From Ilumatobacter fluminis (GTDB lineage: Bacteria; Actinomycetota; Acidimicrobiia; Acidimicrobiales; Ilumatobacteraceae): a DNA stretch of 64,000 nucleotides. A program made the translations under genes and the position numbers. Position 1 is the first letter of the stretch; the number at the start of each line of letters is the position of its first letter. A model generated the notes under the pieces. That model saw only the letters and a list, made by a program, of their open reading frames with translations, ran no database searches and was not told where the DNA came from. Of this stretch, positions 40,824 through 49,070 are shown piece after piece. The stretch is from positions 4,310,001 to 4,374,000 of the forward strand of contig NZ_SOAU01000001.1 of the NCBI RefSeq assembly GCF_004364865.1, in the 5' to 3' direction.

Positions 40824-42053
40824 TCAGGCGGTCGCCTTCAGCGCCGCGGCGAAGGCGCCGACGGCCTCGTCGATCTCGCCGGACGTGACGATCAGCGGCG
40901 GCATCCACCGGACGATGTTGCCGGCGGTCCCGGCGTTCATCAGGATCAGGCGGCCCTCACGCAGACAGTGCTCGAGCACCGGGCCGACCCGGCTCGAGTC
41001 CTCGAAGCTGGCGGCGACCATCAGACCCGGGCCGCGCACCTGGCGCAGCTCGGGATGCAGCTCCTTCAACTCGCTCAGTCCGTCGCGCAGCTGGGTGCCG
41101 CGCGCCCGCACGTTGTCCATGAAGCCCGGCTCGCTCATCACGTCGATGGTGGCGATCGCCGCGGCGCACCCGATCGGGTTGCCGCCGTACGTGCCACCGT
41201 GGCTGCCGGTGGGCCACAGGTCGTCGAGTTCGCGTCGGGTGCCGAGAGCGCTCAGCGGGAAGCCCGACGCGATGCCCTTCGCCATGCAGATGATGTCGGG
41301 TTCGACACCGAGCCGGTCGACGGCGAACCACTCGCCGGTGCGACCGAAGCCCGACTGGACCTCGTCGGCGATGAACAAGATGCCGTGCTCGCGGCACCGT
41401 TCGATGATGCCTTCGACGAACGCCTGCGGCGCCGGGATGTAGCCGCCCTCGCCGAGCACCGGCTCGAGGATCACGCACGCGGTCTCCGACGGTGCGGTCT
41501 GGGTGGCGAGCAGGCGGTCGAACGCACGGAGCGATGCGCTGACCGTGGCTTCCTGATCGGATGCCAACGGGTCGGGGAACGGTGAGACGTAGACGCCACT
41601 CGGCAGCGGGGCGTGACCCGCTCGGTACACCGTCTTCGACGTGGTCATCGACATCGCGAGGTGGGTGCGGCCGTGGAACGACCCCTGGAACACGATCGTG
41701 TTGGGTCGCTTCGTCGCCTGCTTGGCCAGCTTGACCGCGGCCTCGGTGATCTCGGCGCCCGAGTTCGCGAAGAAGAACGTGTCGATCGACTCGGGCGTGA
41801 TCGCGTCGAGCTTGCCGGCCAGCGTCTCGAGCAGGTCGTGGGTGTACACGTTGGCCTGCGCGTGGATGAACTTCTCCGCCTGCGCGGCGATCGCCTCGGT
41901 CACCTTCGGGTGGCAGTGGCCCGTGGAGTTGACGGCGATGCCGGCGGCGAAGTCGAGGTACTCGTGACCGTCGACGGTGGTGACGCGGCACCCGCGTCCG
42001 CTGGCGACGTGGAGGTCGGTGACCTTGAACCAAACCTTCGAGAGATTCGACAT
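40824..42053 (-). CDS. Class III PLP-dependent aminotransferase (GabT/acetylornithine type)
   Basis: A 409-residue aminotransferase moving an omega-amino group to 2-oxoglutarate or pyruvate. NSGAEITEAAVKLAKQAT binds the cofactor phosphate; LFIADEVQSGFGRTGEWFA provides the Asp that contacts the PLP ring; Lys in CMAKGIASGFPLSA is the Schiff-base lysine; GGTYGGNPIGCAAA follows. Substrate could be 4-aminobutyrate or a related omega-amino acid. It is upstream of and probably cotranscribed with the MarR gene. Confidence 0.93.
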   Translation of the reverse strand: MSNLSKVWFKVTDLHVASGRGCRVTTVDGHEYLDFAAGIAVNSTGHCHPKVTEAIAAQAEKFIHAQANVYTHDLLETLAGKLDAITPESIDTFFFANSGAEITEAAVKLAKQATKRPNTIVFQGSFHGRTHLAMSMTTSKTVYRAGHAPLPSGVYVSPFPDPLASDQEATVSASLRAFDRLLATQTAPSETACVILEPVLGEGGYIPAPQAFVEGIIERCREHGILFIADEVQSGFGRTGEWFAVDRLGVEPDIICMAKGIASGFPLSALGTRRELDDLWPTGSHGGTYGGNPIGCAAAIATIDVMSEPGFMDNVRARGTQLRDGLSELKELHPELRQVRGPGLMVAASFEDSSRVGPVLEHCLREGRLILMNAGTAGNIVRWMPPLIVTSGEIDEAVGAFAAALKATA

Positions 42054-42111
42054 GTCGCGAGCCTATGCACGCGGAGACCTCCTCCGATACCCCCGACGAT
42101 GAGGCCGGTTG

Positions 42112-43323
42112 TCAGGACGTCAGTTCGGCGGCGACGTCGACGGCGTCGTCGAACGAGATGCGCTGCTCGAGGTGCTTCCGGAACGGCATGACGAGACGGG
42201 GCATGTCGAGCCCGAGCACGCCCCGTAGCCGTCCGCCACTGCCGTAGAGGGCAGCGAACTTGCGGTCGTCGACCGAACCCGCGACCGCGCACACCTCGTC
42301 GTCTCCGGCCGGACGTCCGAGGAACTGGATGCGGTGGTGATACTGCTCGCTCCAGAAGAACGGGACGGGTTCGTAGGCGCGGGTCGGTTCGCCGTCCCGC
42401 CAGGCGATCAGATTCGAACCGACGATGGCGCCCTGCTCGGCGGCGTTGGTCCAGTGCTCCACGCGCATCGCCTCGTCGAACAGGGGGTTGTGCCAGCGGG
42501 CGACGTCGCCAGCGGCGAAGATGCCGTCGTGGCCGACGCCGAGGTCGGGGCCGCACACGACACCGTCGTGGATGGTGAGGCCCGATCCGTCGAGCCAGTC
42601 GACCGCCGGGCTGACACCGATCCCGACGACGAGCACGTCGGCGTCGACCGTCGTGCCGTCGGCCAACTCGACGTGACGGCCTGCGATGGCGGCGACCGAC
42701 ACACCGCACCGGACGTCGACGCCGTGATCGTCGTGCATCGCGGCGACGGCTGCGCCCATCTCGGCACCGAGCCCTCGCATGAGCGGCGCCGGGGCGCCTT
42801 CGAGGACGGTGACCTCGTTGCCGAGTCCGCGGGCGGTCGCGGCGACCTCGAGCCCGATGAAGCCGGCGCCGATGACGACGACCCGCTTGCCACCGTCGGC
42901 GATCTCGGCGCGCAGTGCGAGCGAGTCGTCGAGGGTGCGCAACACGTGCGCCGAATCGTGGGCGTGTTGGCCGGGCAGGGTGCGAGGGTCGGCGCCCGTG
43001 GCGATCACGAGGCCGTCGAACTCGACGTGGGTCCCGTCGCCGACGAGGACGGTGCGCGACTCGACGTCGAGCCCGACCGCTCGGGCGCCGGTGCGCCACG
43101 TGAGGTCGAGGCCGTCCATCTGATCGGGTTTGCGGAGTGCGATGCGATCGGGTTCCCACTCCCCGCTCAGCAACCGCTTCGACAGGGGCGGCCGGTCGTA
43201 GGGGTGGTGGGTCTCGCCGCCGATCATCGTGATCCGCCCGTCGAAGTCGGCGCCCCGCAGCGTCTCCGCCGCCCGCAGCCCCGCCAACGACGCCCCCACG
43301 ATCACCACATGCTCCATGCTCAT
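42112..43323 (-). CDS. FAD-dependent ferredoxin/rubredoxin-reductase-type oxidoreductase
   Basis: A 403-residue flavoprotein. FAD-binding VVIVGASLAGLRAAETLR at the start, PYDRPPLSKRLLSG, VIATGADPRTLPG, NAD-binding VVVIGAGFIGLEVAATARGLG, and DGIFAAGDVARWHNPLF near residue 275. These proteins pass electrons from NAD(P)H to a ferredoxin or rubredoxin that feeds a P450 or dioxygenase; no such partner gene is adjacent here. The C-terminal reductase-specific domain is present. Confidence 0.93.
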   Translation of the reverse strand: MSMEHVVIVGASLAGLRAAETLRGADFDGRITMIGGETHHPYDRPPLSKRLLSGEWEPDRIALRKPDQMDGLDLTWRTGARAVGLDVESRTVLVGDGTHVEFDGLVIATGADPRTLPGQHAHDSAHVLRTLDDSLALRAEIADGGKRVVVIGAGFIGLEVAATARGLGNEVTVLEGAPAPLMRGLGAEMGAAVAAMHDDHGVDVRCGVSVAAIAGRHVELADGTTVDADVLVVGIGVSPAVDWLDGSGLTIHDGVVCGPDLGVGHDGIFAAGDVARWHNPLFDEAMRVEHWTNAAEQGAIVGSNLIAWRDGEPTRAYEPVPFFWSEQYHHRIQFLGRPAGDDEVCAVAGSVDDRKFAALYGSGGRLRGVLGLDMPRLVMPFRKHLEQRISFDDAVDVAAELTS

Positions 43324-43351
43324 GTCCTACCACGACGGACGGCCGCGACGA

Positions 43352-43425
43352 ATGGGGTCGGATACGTTTCGTCGAAGCGACCCGAGGCACGGACCGGCTG
43401 GCCGACGAAACGTATCCGACCCCAT
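43352..43425. repeat. Long inverted repeat (23-bp arms), GGGGTC family element 1
   Basis: Arms 43352-43374 and 43403-43425 are exact reverse complements, outer end ATGGGGTCGGATACG, with a 28-base loop. It lies between the flavoprotein and thioesterase promoters (divergent). The GGGGTC end is shared with elements at 54817 and 62533 and the 59-bp array at 45451. Confidence 0.88.
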
Positions 43426-43471
43426 GGTCCGACCCCGCTCGTCCGGGTGGCTGTCTCGTAGCGTGCTGGCG

Positions 43472-43891
43472 GTGAGCGAGCTGACGCCGGAGTTGATCAA
43501 CGAGACCATCCTCGCCGAGTACGAGGAAATGCGGAACCTGTGCACCGAGATCGGTGACGGGTACGTGATGACCTCGTGGGAGGTCGACGAGGCCACAGAC
43601 ATTCGGCCCGGCGGCTACGTGTCCGGACCGACGCAGTTCAAGATCGCCGACGGCGCGCTCTGGTACCTCACGTTCGCCGCGCTCGGCCGGATCGAGCCGA
43701 TGGCGTTGACGTCGGAGCTGTCGATGCGCTTCCTGCGTCCGGCGATCGGCACCCGCATGATCTGCCGAGCGACGCTCGAGGCGGCGAACCGGCGCAGCGT
43801 CGTCGGTACGTGCCACATCTGGGTCGACGGCGCTCCCGATCGCATCACCTCGACGGCGCAGGGCACGTACGCGATCCCGATGCCTCGCTGA
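43472..43891 (+). CDS. Hotdog-fold thioesterase (PaaI-like)
   Basis: A 139-residue protein from a GTG at 43472 (GTG 43463 also in frame). The C-terminal part PGGYVSGPTQFKIADGALWYLTFAALGRIEPMALTSELSMRFLRPAIGTRMICRATLE has the hotdog helix and the beta pattern of PaaI/YbgC-type acyl-CoA thioesterases, with the catalytic-acid region around FKIADGA. It probably hydrolyses a CoA thioester in the cytoplasm. Physiological substrate unknown. Confidence 0.8.
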   Translation: MSELTPELINETILAEYEEMRNLCTEIGDGYVMTSWEVDEATDIRPGGYVSGPTQFKIADGALWYLTFAALGRIEPMALTSELSMRFLRPAIGTRMICRATLEAANRRSVVGTCHIWVDGAPDRITSTAQGTYAIPMPR

Positions 43892-43915
43892 CGAGACGGT
43901 CGTACGCTGACGGCG

Positions 43916-44335
43916 ATGTCCGATCGTCCTCGCTTCCACCTCGCCTTCCCGGTCCACGACCTCGCCGCGGCACGACGCTTCTACGGCGAGGTGCTCGGAT
44001 GCCCCGAAGGTCGCAGCGCCGATCACTGGGTCGACTTCGATCTGTACGGCCACCAGATCGTCGCCCATCTCACCGCGCAGGCCGGCGATCGTGTGACGAA
44101 TCCGGTCGACGGCGACGACGTACCCGTTCCCCACTTCGGCCTCCTGCTCACGCCCGACGACTGGCGCACGCTCGCCGACCGCCTCGAGGCCGCCGCCGTC
44201 GACTTCGTGATCGAGCCGCACACCCGCTTCGCCGGCGAGCCGGGCGAGCAGTCGACGATGTTCGTGCTCGACCCGTCGGGCAACGCGCTCGAGTTCAAGG
44301 CGTTCGCGGACGACTCGATGGTGTTCGCCCGCTGA
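43916..44335 (+). CDS. VOC-superfamily protein (glyoxalase/bleomycin-resistance fold)
   Basis: A 139-residue single VOC unit. Metal-ligand positions look intact: His8 in [18 protein letters not shown], His in VPHFGLLL and Glu in [12 protein letters not shown]. The family includes glyoxalases, dioxygenases and resistance proteins; I recall similar short proteins annotated as putative dioxygenases. It is 24 bases after the thioesterase gene and before the ROK kinase. Confidence 0.85.
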   Translation: MSDRPRFHLAFPVHDLAAARRFYGEVLGCPEGRSADHWVDFDLYGHQIVAHLTAQAGDRVTNPVDGDDVPVPHFGLLLTPDDWRTLADRLEAAAVDFVIEPHTRFAGEPGEQSTMFVLDPSGNALEFKAFADDSMVFAR

Positions 44336-44432
44336 CCGACCCGATCGACACCGCTCGGCGGGCCGTTGGTGGCGCGTGCCGTATCATCCGACCGATGCCG
44401 AACCGAACCCCCACTCCCCCGGCGACCGAACG

Positions 44433-45446
44433 ATGACCCTCGACTACATCGTCGGGCTCGACAACGGCGGCACGGCGAACAAGTTCACCGTCATGGATCG
44501 CTCGGGCAACTATCTGGTCGACGAGCTCATCGAGCTCCCGAGTCGAGTCACCGAGGGTCCGGGCGCGGCACTCGGCGCGCTGAAGGATGCGTTCGAGGCG
44601 GCGCTCACGACCGCCGGCATCTCTCGTGACCAGGTGCTCGGCGTCGGTTTCGACAGCCCCGGTCCGGCGTCGGCCGACGGCGTGCTGTCGTCGCGGGGCG
44701 CCACGAACTTCGCACATCGCGAGTGGTGGGGATTCGACTTCCGGAGCGCGCTCGAGAAGATCCTCGAACTGCCGGTCGTCTACTCGAACGACACCAACGC
44801 GGCGGCGCTGTACGCGCACCACCGCCACTTCGGTGCGGTCGCCGCCGACCGGTCGTCGGCTGCTGCGATCGTCGGCACCGGCCTCGGCGGCGGCCTGATC
44901 CACGAGGGCCACATGATCAAGGGCGCCGCCGGCATGGCGGGCGAGCTCGGACACGTCCACATCCCGACCGACGGGATCCTGCGCGAGGGGCAGCCGGTGC
45001 CGGTCTGCAACTGCGGCTTCGTCGGCGACGCCGAGAGCTTTGCGTCACTCACCGGCATCCGGAACAACCTGCTGCCCTACTGGCTGACCCAGTATCCCGA
45101 TCACGAACTGAACCAGCTCGACATCGCCGACGCCGCCAAGGCCGTGCGCGGGTTCGGCGAGCGCGGCGACGAGATGGCGCTGACGATCTTCGAGCAGCAG
45201 GCGATGGCGATCGGGCGGTTGTTCACCATCGTCGCGAACGTGTTCGACCCCGACGTGTACTTCATCGGCGGTGGCGTGCTCGAGGCCGAACCGCACTTCC
45301 GGGACTGGTTCCTCGACCAGGTGCGCCGGCACACCAACCTGCGGGCCGAGCAGCGCGACGTCGCCGAGGTGCTCGAGGTGACCGACCTCGACATGGCCGG
45401 CTGCCGAGGCGCCGCCGTCGCCGCCCTCAGCACCCTCGGCCACTGA
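44433..45446 (+). CDS. ROK-family sugar kinase-like protein
   Basis: A 337-residue protein with the ASKHA ATP fold: N-terminal phosphate loop VGLDNGGTANKFTV, SNDTNAAALYAHH with catalytic Asp120, GTGLGGGLIHEGHMIKGAAGMAGELGHVHI, and FIGGGVLEAEPHF. The ROK zinc site is normally one His plus three Cys in CxCGxxGCxE; here His174, Cys192 and Cys194 are seen but the third Cys is Asp (CNCGFVGDAE). That suggests a modified or missing metal site. Candidate glucokinase or an N-acetyl-sugar kinase. Confidence 0.9.
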   Translation: MTLDYIVGLDNGGTANKFTVMDRSGNYLVDELIELPSRVTEGPGAALGALKDAFEAALTTAGISRDQVLGVGFDSPGPASADGVLSSRGATNFAHREWWGFDFRSALEKILELPVVYSNDTNAAALYAHHRHFGAVAADRSSAAAIVGTGLGGGLIHEGHMIKGAAGMAGELGHVHIPTDGILREGQPVPVCNCGFVGDAESFASLTGIRNNLLPYWLTQYPDHELNQLDIADAAKAVRGFGERGDEMALTIFEQQAMAIGRLFTIVANVFDPDVYFIGGGVLEAEPHFRDWFLDQVRRHTNLRAEQRDVAEVLEVTDLDMAGCRGAAVAALSTLGH

Positions 45447-45450
45447 CCAC

Positions 45451-46119
45451 AAGGGGTCAGGCACCTTCTGGGCGGCATGCTCGACGCTCGCCAAACCGTG
45501 CGAGACCAGAAGATGCCTGACCCCTTGCGGGCGGCATGCTCGACGCTCGCCAAACCGTGCGAGACCAGAAGATGCCTGACCCCTTGCGGGCGGCATGCTC
45601 GACGCTCACCAAACCGTGCGAGACCAGAAGATGCCTGACCCCTTGCGGGCGGCATGCTCGACGCTCACCAAACCGTGCGAGACCAGAAGATGCCTGACCC
45701 CTTGCGGGCGGCATGCTCGACGCTCACCAAACCGTGCGAGACCAGAAGATGCCTGACCCCTTGCGGGCGGCATGCTCGACGCTCACCAAACCGTGCGAGA
45801 CCAGAAGATGCCTGACCCCTTGCGGGCGGCATGCTCGACGCTCACCAAACCGTGCGAGACCAGAAGATGCCTGACCCCTTGCGGGCGGCATGCTCGACGC
45901 TCGCCAAACCGTGCGAGACCAGAAGGTGCCTGACCCCTTGTGGGCGGCATGCTCGACGCTCGCCAAACCGTGTGAGACCAGAAGGTGCCTGACCCCTTGT
46001 GGGCGGCATGCTCGACGCTCGCCAAACCGTGTGAGACCAGAAGGTGCCTGACCCCTTGTGGGCGGCATGCTCGACGCTCGCCGGACCGTGTGAGACCAGA
46101 AGGTGCCTGACCCCTTGTG
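45451..46119. repeat. 59-bp direct tandem repeat array (11 units) with inverted GGGGTC cap
   Basis: Eleven nearly identical 59-bp units beginning GCGGCATGCTCGACGCT recur from 45472 in exact 59-base steps to about 46119. Each ends AGA(A/G)GTGCCTGACCCCTT-like. The array opens at 45451 with AAGGGGTCAGGCACCTTCTGG-type sequence, the inverted complement of the unit end, occurring once only. Units 1-7 and 8-11 form two sub-blocks by shared variants (AGAAGATGC versus AGAAGGTGC, TTGCGGG versus TTGTGGG). No protein is supported: 59 is not a multiple of three. Confidence 0.95.
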
Positions 46120-46131
46120 GTCGACCGTCGG

Positions 46132-46737
46132 TCAGGCGGAGCGGAAGGTGATGCTGAGTCGGGGGCCGGTGGTGAGGCGGACCTTGGGGACGGTGTGCTC
46201 CCAGGTGTGCTGGCAGGCGCCGCCCATCACGAACAGGTCGCCGTTGCCGAGGCTCCAGCTGAGCGACTGACCGCCGCCTCGGGGGCGGAGCCGCAACGGG
46301 CGCGGTGCGCCGACGCTCAGGATCGCGATGACGGGGTTGTTCACCACGTGGCGGTGGCGGTCGCCGTGCCAGGCGACGGAGTCGTTGCCGTCGCGGTAGA
46401 GGTTGAACCCGATCGAGTCGAACGGTTCGGCGTAGCGCTCGGCGAGCATGAGCCGGATGTCGTGGAGCAGTGGGAGTGGCTCGGGCGTGCCGTGTTCGAC
46501 CCGCCACCAGGCGGTGAGGCGCGGTTCGGCGACGATCGAGTCGTACATCCGCACGCCCGTGCGCTGTCGGAACGGGAGGGTGGTGGTGAGTTCGTCGAAC
46601 ACGTCGTCGGCGCCGCGCAGCCAGCCCGGGACCAGCTCGACCCAGGTGGTGTGGTCGAGCGCCAGCCGCTGCGCCTCGGCGAACGAGGCGTCGACCTCGG
46701 GCGCCAACGTCCCGAACAGCGACCCTTGATAGAACAC
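46132..46737 (-). CDS. AlkB-like 2-oxoglutarate/Fe(II) dioxygenase
   Basis: A 201-residue protein from a GTG at 46737. It has the AlkB core: NLYRDGNDSVAWHGDRHRHV with Fe ligands His124 and Asp126, third ligand His181 in HTWEHTVPK, and RLSITFR with the 2-oxoglutarate-binding Arg residues. NxY (Asn112, Tyr114) is also typical. AlkB proteins reverse alkyl damage on DNA or RNA by oxidative demethylation. A LexA-like palindrome lies 18 bases upstream of its start. Confidence 0.93.
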   Translation of the reverse strand: MFYQGSLFGTLAPEVDASFAEAQRLALDHTTWVELVPGWLRGADDVFDELTTTLPFRQRTGVRMYDSIVAEPRLTAWWRVEHGTPEPLPLLHDIRLMLAERYAEPFDSIGFNLYRDGNDSVAWHGDRHRHVVNNPVIAILSVGAPRPLRLRPRGGGQSLSWSLGNGDLFVMGGACQHTWEHTVPKVRLTTGPRLSITFRSA

Positions 46738-46754
46738 GTGTTCGATCGTACAGA

Positions 46755-46770
46755 ACGAACACCAGTTCGT
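46755..46770. promoter_or_regulatory. LexA/SOS-box-like palindrome
   Basis: ACGAAC-ACCA-GTTCGT: perfect 6-bp arms with a 4-base spacer, matching the actinobacterial/Gram-positive SOS box core GAAC-N4-GTTC. It sits in the 59-base divergent gap between the AlkB-like gene and the SpoU methyltransferase gene, so it could control either. Confidence 0.6.
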
Positions 46771-46796
46771 CCACCCACCCGCCAGACTACGGCCCG

Positions 46797-47594
46797 ATGG
46801 AACGCATCGCCGACGCCGCCGATCCGCGACTCGCCGACTACCGCGAGCTGCGCGACGCCGCAGCGCGACGCCGCATCGAGGGCGACGAGTTCTTCATCGC
46901 CGAGGGCCCGACGTCGATCGAGCGACTGCTGGCGTCCGACCACCGGGTGCGCAGCGTGCTGGTCTCGGAACAGAAGTACGAGCGTCTGGCCGATCTCCTC
47001 GATCCGCTCGACGCCCCGACATACGTCGTCGACAAGGCACTGCTGCGCCACATCGTCGGTTTCGACCTCCACCGCGGCGCCATCGCCGCCGCCGACCGCC
47101 GGCCGCTCCCCGACCTCGCCCACGTGCTCGCCACCTCGCGACGGGTCGCCGTCCTCGAGGGGCTCAACGACCCCGAGAACCTCGGGGCGATCGCCCGCAG
47201 CGCACGCGCCCTCGGCGTCGACGCGTTCGTGCTCGACCCCACCTGCATCGACCCGTACACCCGCCGCACCGTGCGAGTCAGCATGGGCGAGATCCTGTTC
47301 CTGCCGTCGTGTCGGGTCGACGCGGCGATGTGGCCGGGTGCGGCGCTCGACGCGATGCACGACGCCGGCTTCGAGACGTGGGCGATGACACCGGCCGACG
47401 ACGCCGTCGACATCTGGAGCCTCGACGTCCCCGATCGCCTCGCCATCGTGCTCGGCGCCGAAGGTCCCGGGCTCGAACGACGGACCATGGCCTCGACGAC
47501 GCGTCGGGTGCGCCTGCCGATCCGCTCCGACGTCGACTCGCTGAACGTCGGCAACGCCGCCGCCGTCTCGTTCGCGATCACGAACCGCCCCTGA
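46797..47594 (+). CDS. SpoU (TrmH)-family RNA 2'-O-methyltransferase
   Basis: A 265-residue SPOUT enzyme. The N-terminal substrate-binding domain (FFIAEGPTSIERLL) precedes the SpoU catalytic domain with motif 1 LNDPENLGAIARSARAL, motif 2 IVLGAEGPGL and motif 3 IPIRSDVDSLNVGNAAAVSF-like VRLPIRSDVDSLNVG. It transfers a methyl group from SAM to a ribose 2'-OH, probably in rRNA. The knot motifs are complete. Confidence 0.95.
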   Translation: MERIADAADPRLADYRELRDAAARRRIEGDEFFIAEGPTSIERLLASDHRVRSVLVSEQKYERLADLLDPLDAPTYVVDKALLRHIVGFDLHRGAIAAADRRPLPDLAHVLATSRRVAVLEGLNDPENLGAIARSARALGVDAFVLDPTCIDPYTRRTVRVSMGEILFLPSCRVDAAMWPGAALDAMHDAGFETWAMTPADDAVDIWSLDVPDRLAIVLGAEGPGLERRTMASTTRRVRLPIRSDVDSLNVGNAAAVSFAITNRP

Positions 47595-47636
47595 CGGTTC
47601 GTTGTGAGCGCACGTTTCCGTGCAAGACTCCGGGCC

Positions 47637-48287
47637 ATGACGAACGCGGGGATCGTCGAACTCGGCCGCCACGCGGATTACACACGTCCCCAGCCGTTCG
47701 CCGGCCCCGACCACCCGATGCGCCTCCTCACCCGAGCGACGGCGTTCGGCGATCCGTGGACCGACCAGGACGCGGCCCGGGTCGCCCAGGTGTTCGACGA
47801 CCTCGCCCCGTCGTGGAGCACCGATCACGTCGACCCCCTGAAGGCCGCGCCGCTCCTCGATGCGATCGATCGGGGTGGTGTGCCGACGTCGGGCCGGTGG
47901 ATCGAACTCGGATCGGGCACCGGGGCCGGTTGTCGGGCGCTCGACGGTCGAGTCGACGAGCACATCTCGTTCGACCTCTCGTTCCAGATGCTCGCCCACG
48001 CCCCCGACCGGGTGCCCCGGGTGCAAGCAGACTCCTCCCAGCTGCCTCTCGCCGACGACACCGCCGACGTGGTGCTCATGATCAACATGCTGCTGTTCCC
48101 CGGCGAGGTCGACCGGATCCTCCGGCCCGACGGTGCCGTCGTGTGGATCAACACTCTCGGCGACCAGACGCCGATCCACCTGCCGCCCGGCGACGTCGCC
48201 GAGGCGCTGCCGGGCGACTGGGCGGGGTGCAGCGCCCACGCCGGCACCGGCTTCTGGGTGGTGCTCCGACGCTTCGCCGCCGACTGA
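47637..48287 (+). CDS. Class I SAM-dependent methyltransferase
   Basis: About 216 residues from the ATG at 47637 (GTG 47604 gives 227). Motif I WIELGSGTGAGCRAL, DLSFQMLAHAPDRVPRVQADSSQLPLADDTADVVLMINMLLF with the acidic and post-I motifs, and an IL.P.G region DRILRPDGAVVWINTL. The target is unknown. It has no relation to the two island methyltransferases. Confidence 0.88.
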   Translation: MTNAGIVELGRHADYTRPQPFAGPDHPMRLLTRATAFGDPWTDQDAARVAQVFDDLAPSWSTDHVDPLKAAPLLDAIDRGGVPTSGRWIELGSGTGAGCRALDGRVDEHISFDLSFQMLAHAPDRVPRVQADSSQLPLADDTADVVLMINMLLFPGEVDRILRPDGAVVWINTLGDQTPIHLPPGDVAEALPGDWAGCSAHAGTGFWVVLRRFAAD

Positions 48288-48306
48288 TCGGCGCGAAGCT
48301 CGTGGC

Positions 48307-48876
48307 ATGAGCGAGCACCCGATCTCCCGCTTCGACGTTCCCGACCTCGACGATCTCCCCGACGACATCCGCGACACGATCCTCGGCGTGCAGATGAAGG
48401 CCGGTTTCGTGCCCAACGTCTTCCTCGCGTTCGCGCGTCGCCCGGCCGAGTTCCGAGCCTTCTTCGCCTTCCACGACGCCCTGATGGAGAGCGACGAGGG
48501 GCTCTCCAAGGCCGAACGGGAGATGATCGTCGTCGCCACCTCGGCGGAGAACCAGTGCCTCTACTGCGTCGTGTCGCACGGCGCGATCCTGCGGATCCGG
48601 GCGAAGAACCCGTTGATCGCCGACCAGGTCGCGACCAACCCGGTGAAGGCCGACCTGACCGACCGTGAGCGCCACATCGTCGACTTCGCTCTGATGGTGG
48701 CGAACGACTCCGCCGACATCACCGACGACGACCTCGCCGACATGCGCGACAAGGGCTTCACCGACGACGAGATCTGGGACATCGGTGCCATCACGTCCCT
48801 GTTCGCGCTCTCCAACCGCTACGCCAACTTCGCCGGCATCCGCCCCAACGACGAGTTCTACGCCATGGCCCGCTAG
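48307..48876 (+). CDS. AhpD/CMD-family peroxidase-related protein
   Basis: A 189-residue all-helical protein of the carboxymuconolactone decarboxylase/AhpD fold. The redox motif ENQCLYCVVSHG gives the CxxC (Cys84, Cys87) plus His91 that in AhpD reduces peroxides. The N-terminal half (GFVPNVFLAFARRPAEFRAFFAFHDALM) and KAEREMIVVATSA match the TIGR01926-type peroxidase-related group. It is 19 bases downstream of the methyltransferase gene, likely cotranscribed. Confidence 0.9.
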   Translation: MSEHPISRFDVPDLDDLPDDIRDTILGVQMKAGFVPNVFLAFARRPAEFRAFFAFHDALMESDEGLSKAEREMIVVATSAENQCLYCVVSHGAILRIRAKNPLIADQVATNPVKADLTDRERHIVDFALMVANDSADITDDDLADMRDKGFTDDEIWDIGAITSLFALSNRYANFAGIRPNDEFYAMAR

Positions 48877-49070
48877 GGGCCGGATAGGACCCCATGTCGC
48901 TCATGTCGCTGAACCCGCTCTGAGGCTCGCCGGCCCCGACCAGGTGTCCGAACGGCGTCGAGCGGGCATGCTCCGGAGGTGAAACGGCGGATCGGAATAG
49001 GTGACGGGGGCACCCGGTTGTACCCATGTTCTGTGCTCCGAGGGCGGGTGCAGTGCAGGAGGACCATCGC

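Noticed and set aside
41900-44221. Long 773-residue minus-strand frame
   Set aside because: Overlaps the aminotransferase, flavoprotein, thioesterase and VOC genes in another frame, and has Arg-rich composition with no domains.
45457-46068. Repetitive protein frames through the 59-bp array (for example PPARGQASSGLARFGERRAC)
   Set aside because: 59 is not a multiple of three, the frames are open in several phases, and the DNA repeats are better explained as a tandem array.
46341-48539. 732-residue minus-strand frame over the SpoU and methyltransferase genes
   Set aside because: Antisense shadow of clearly coding plus-strand genes with intact motifs.
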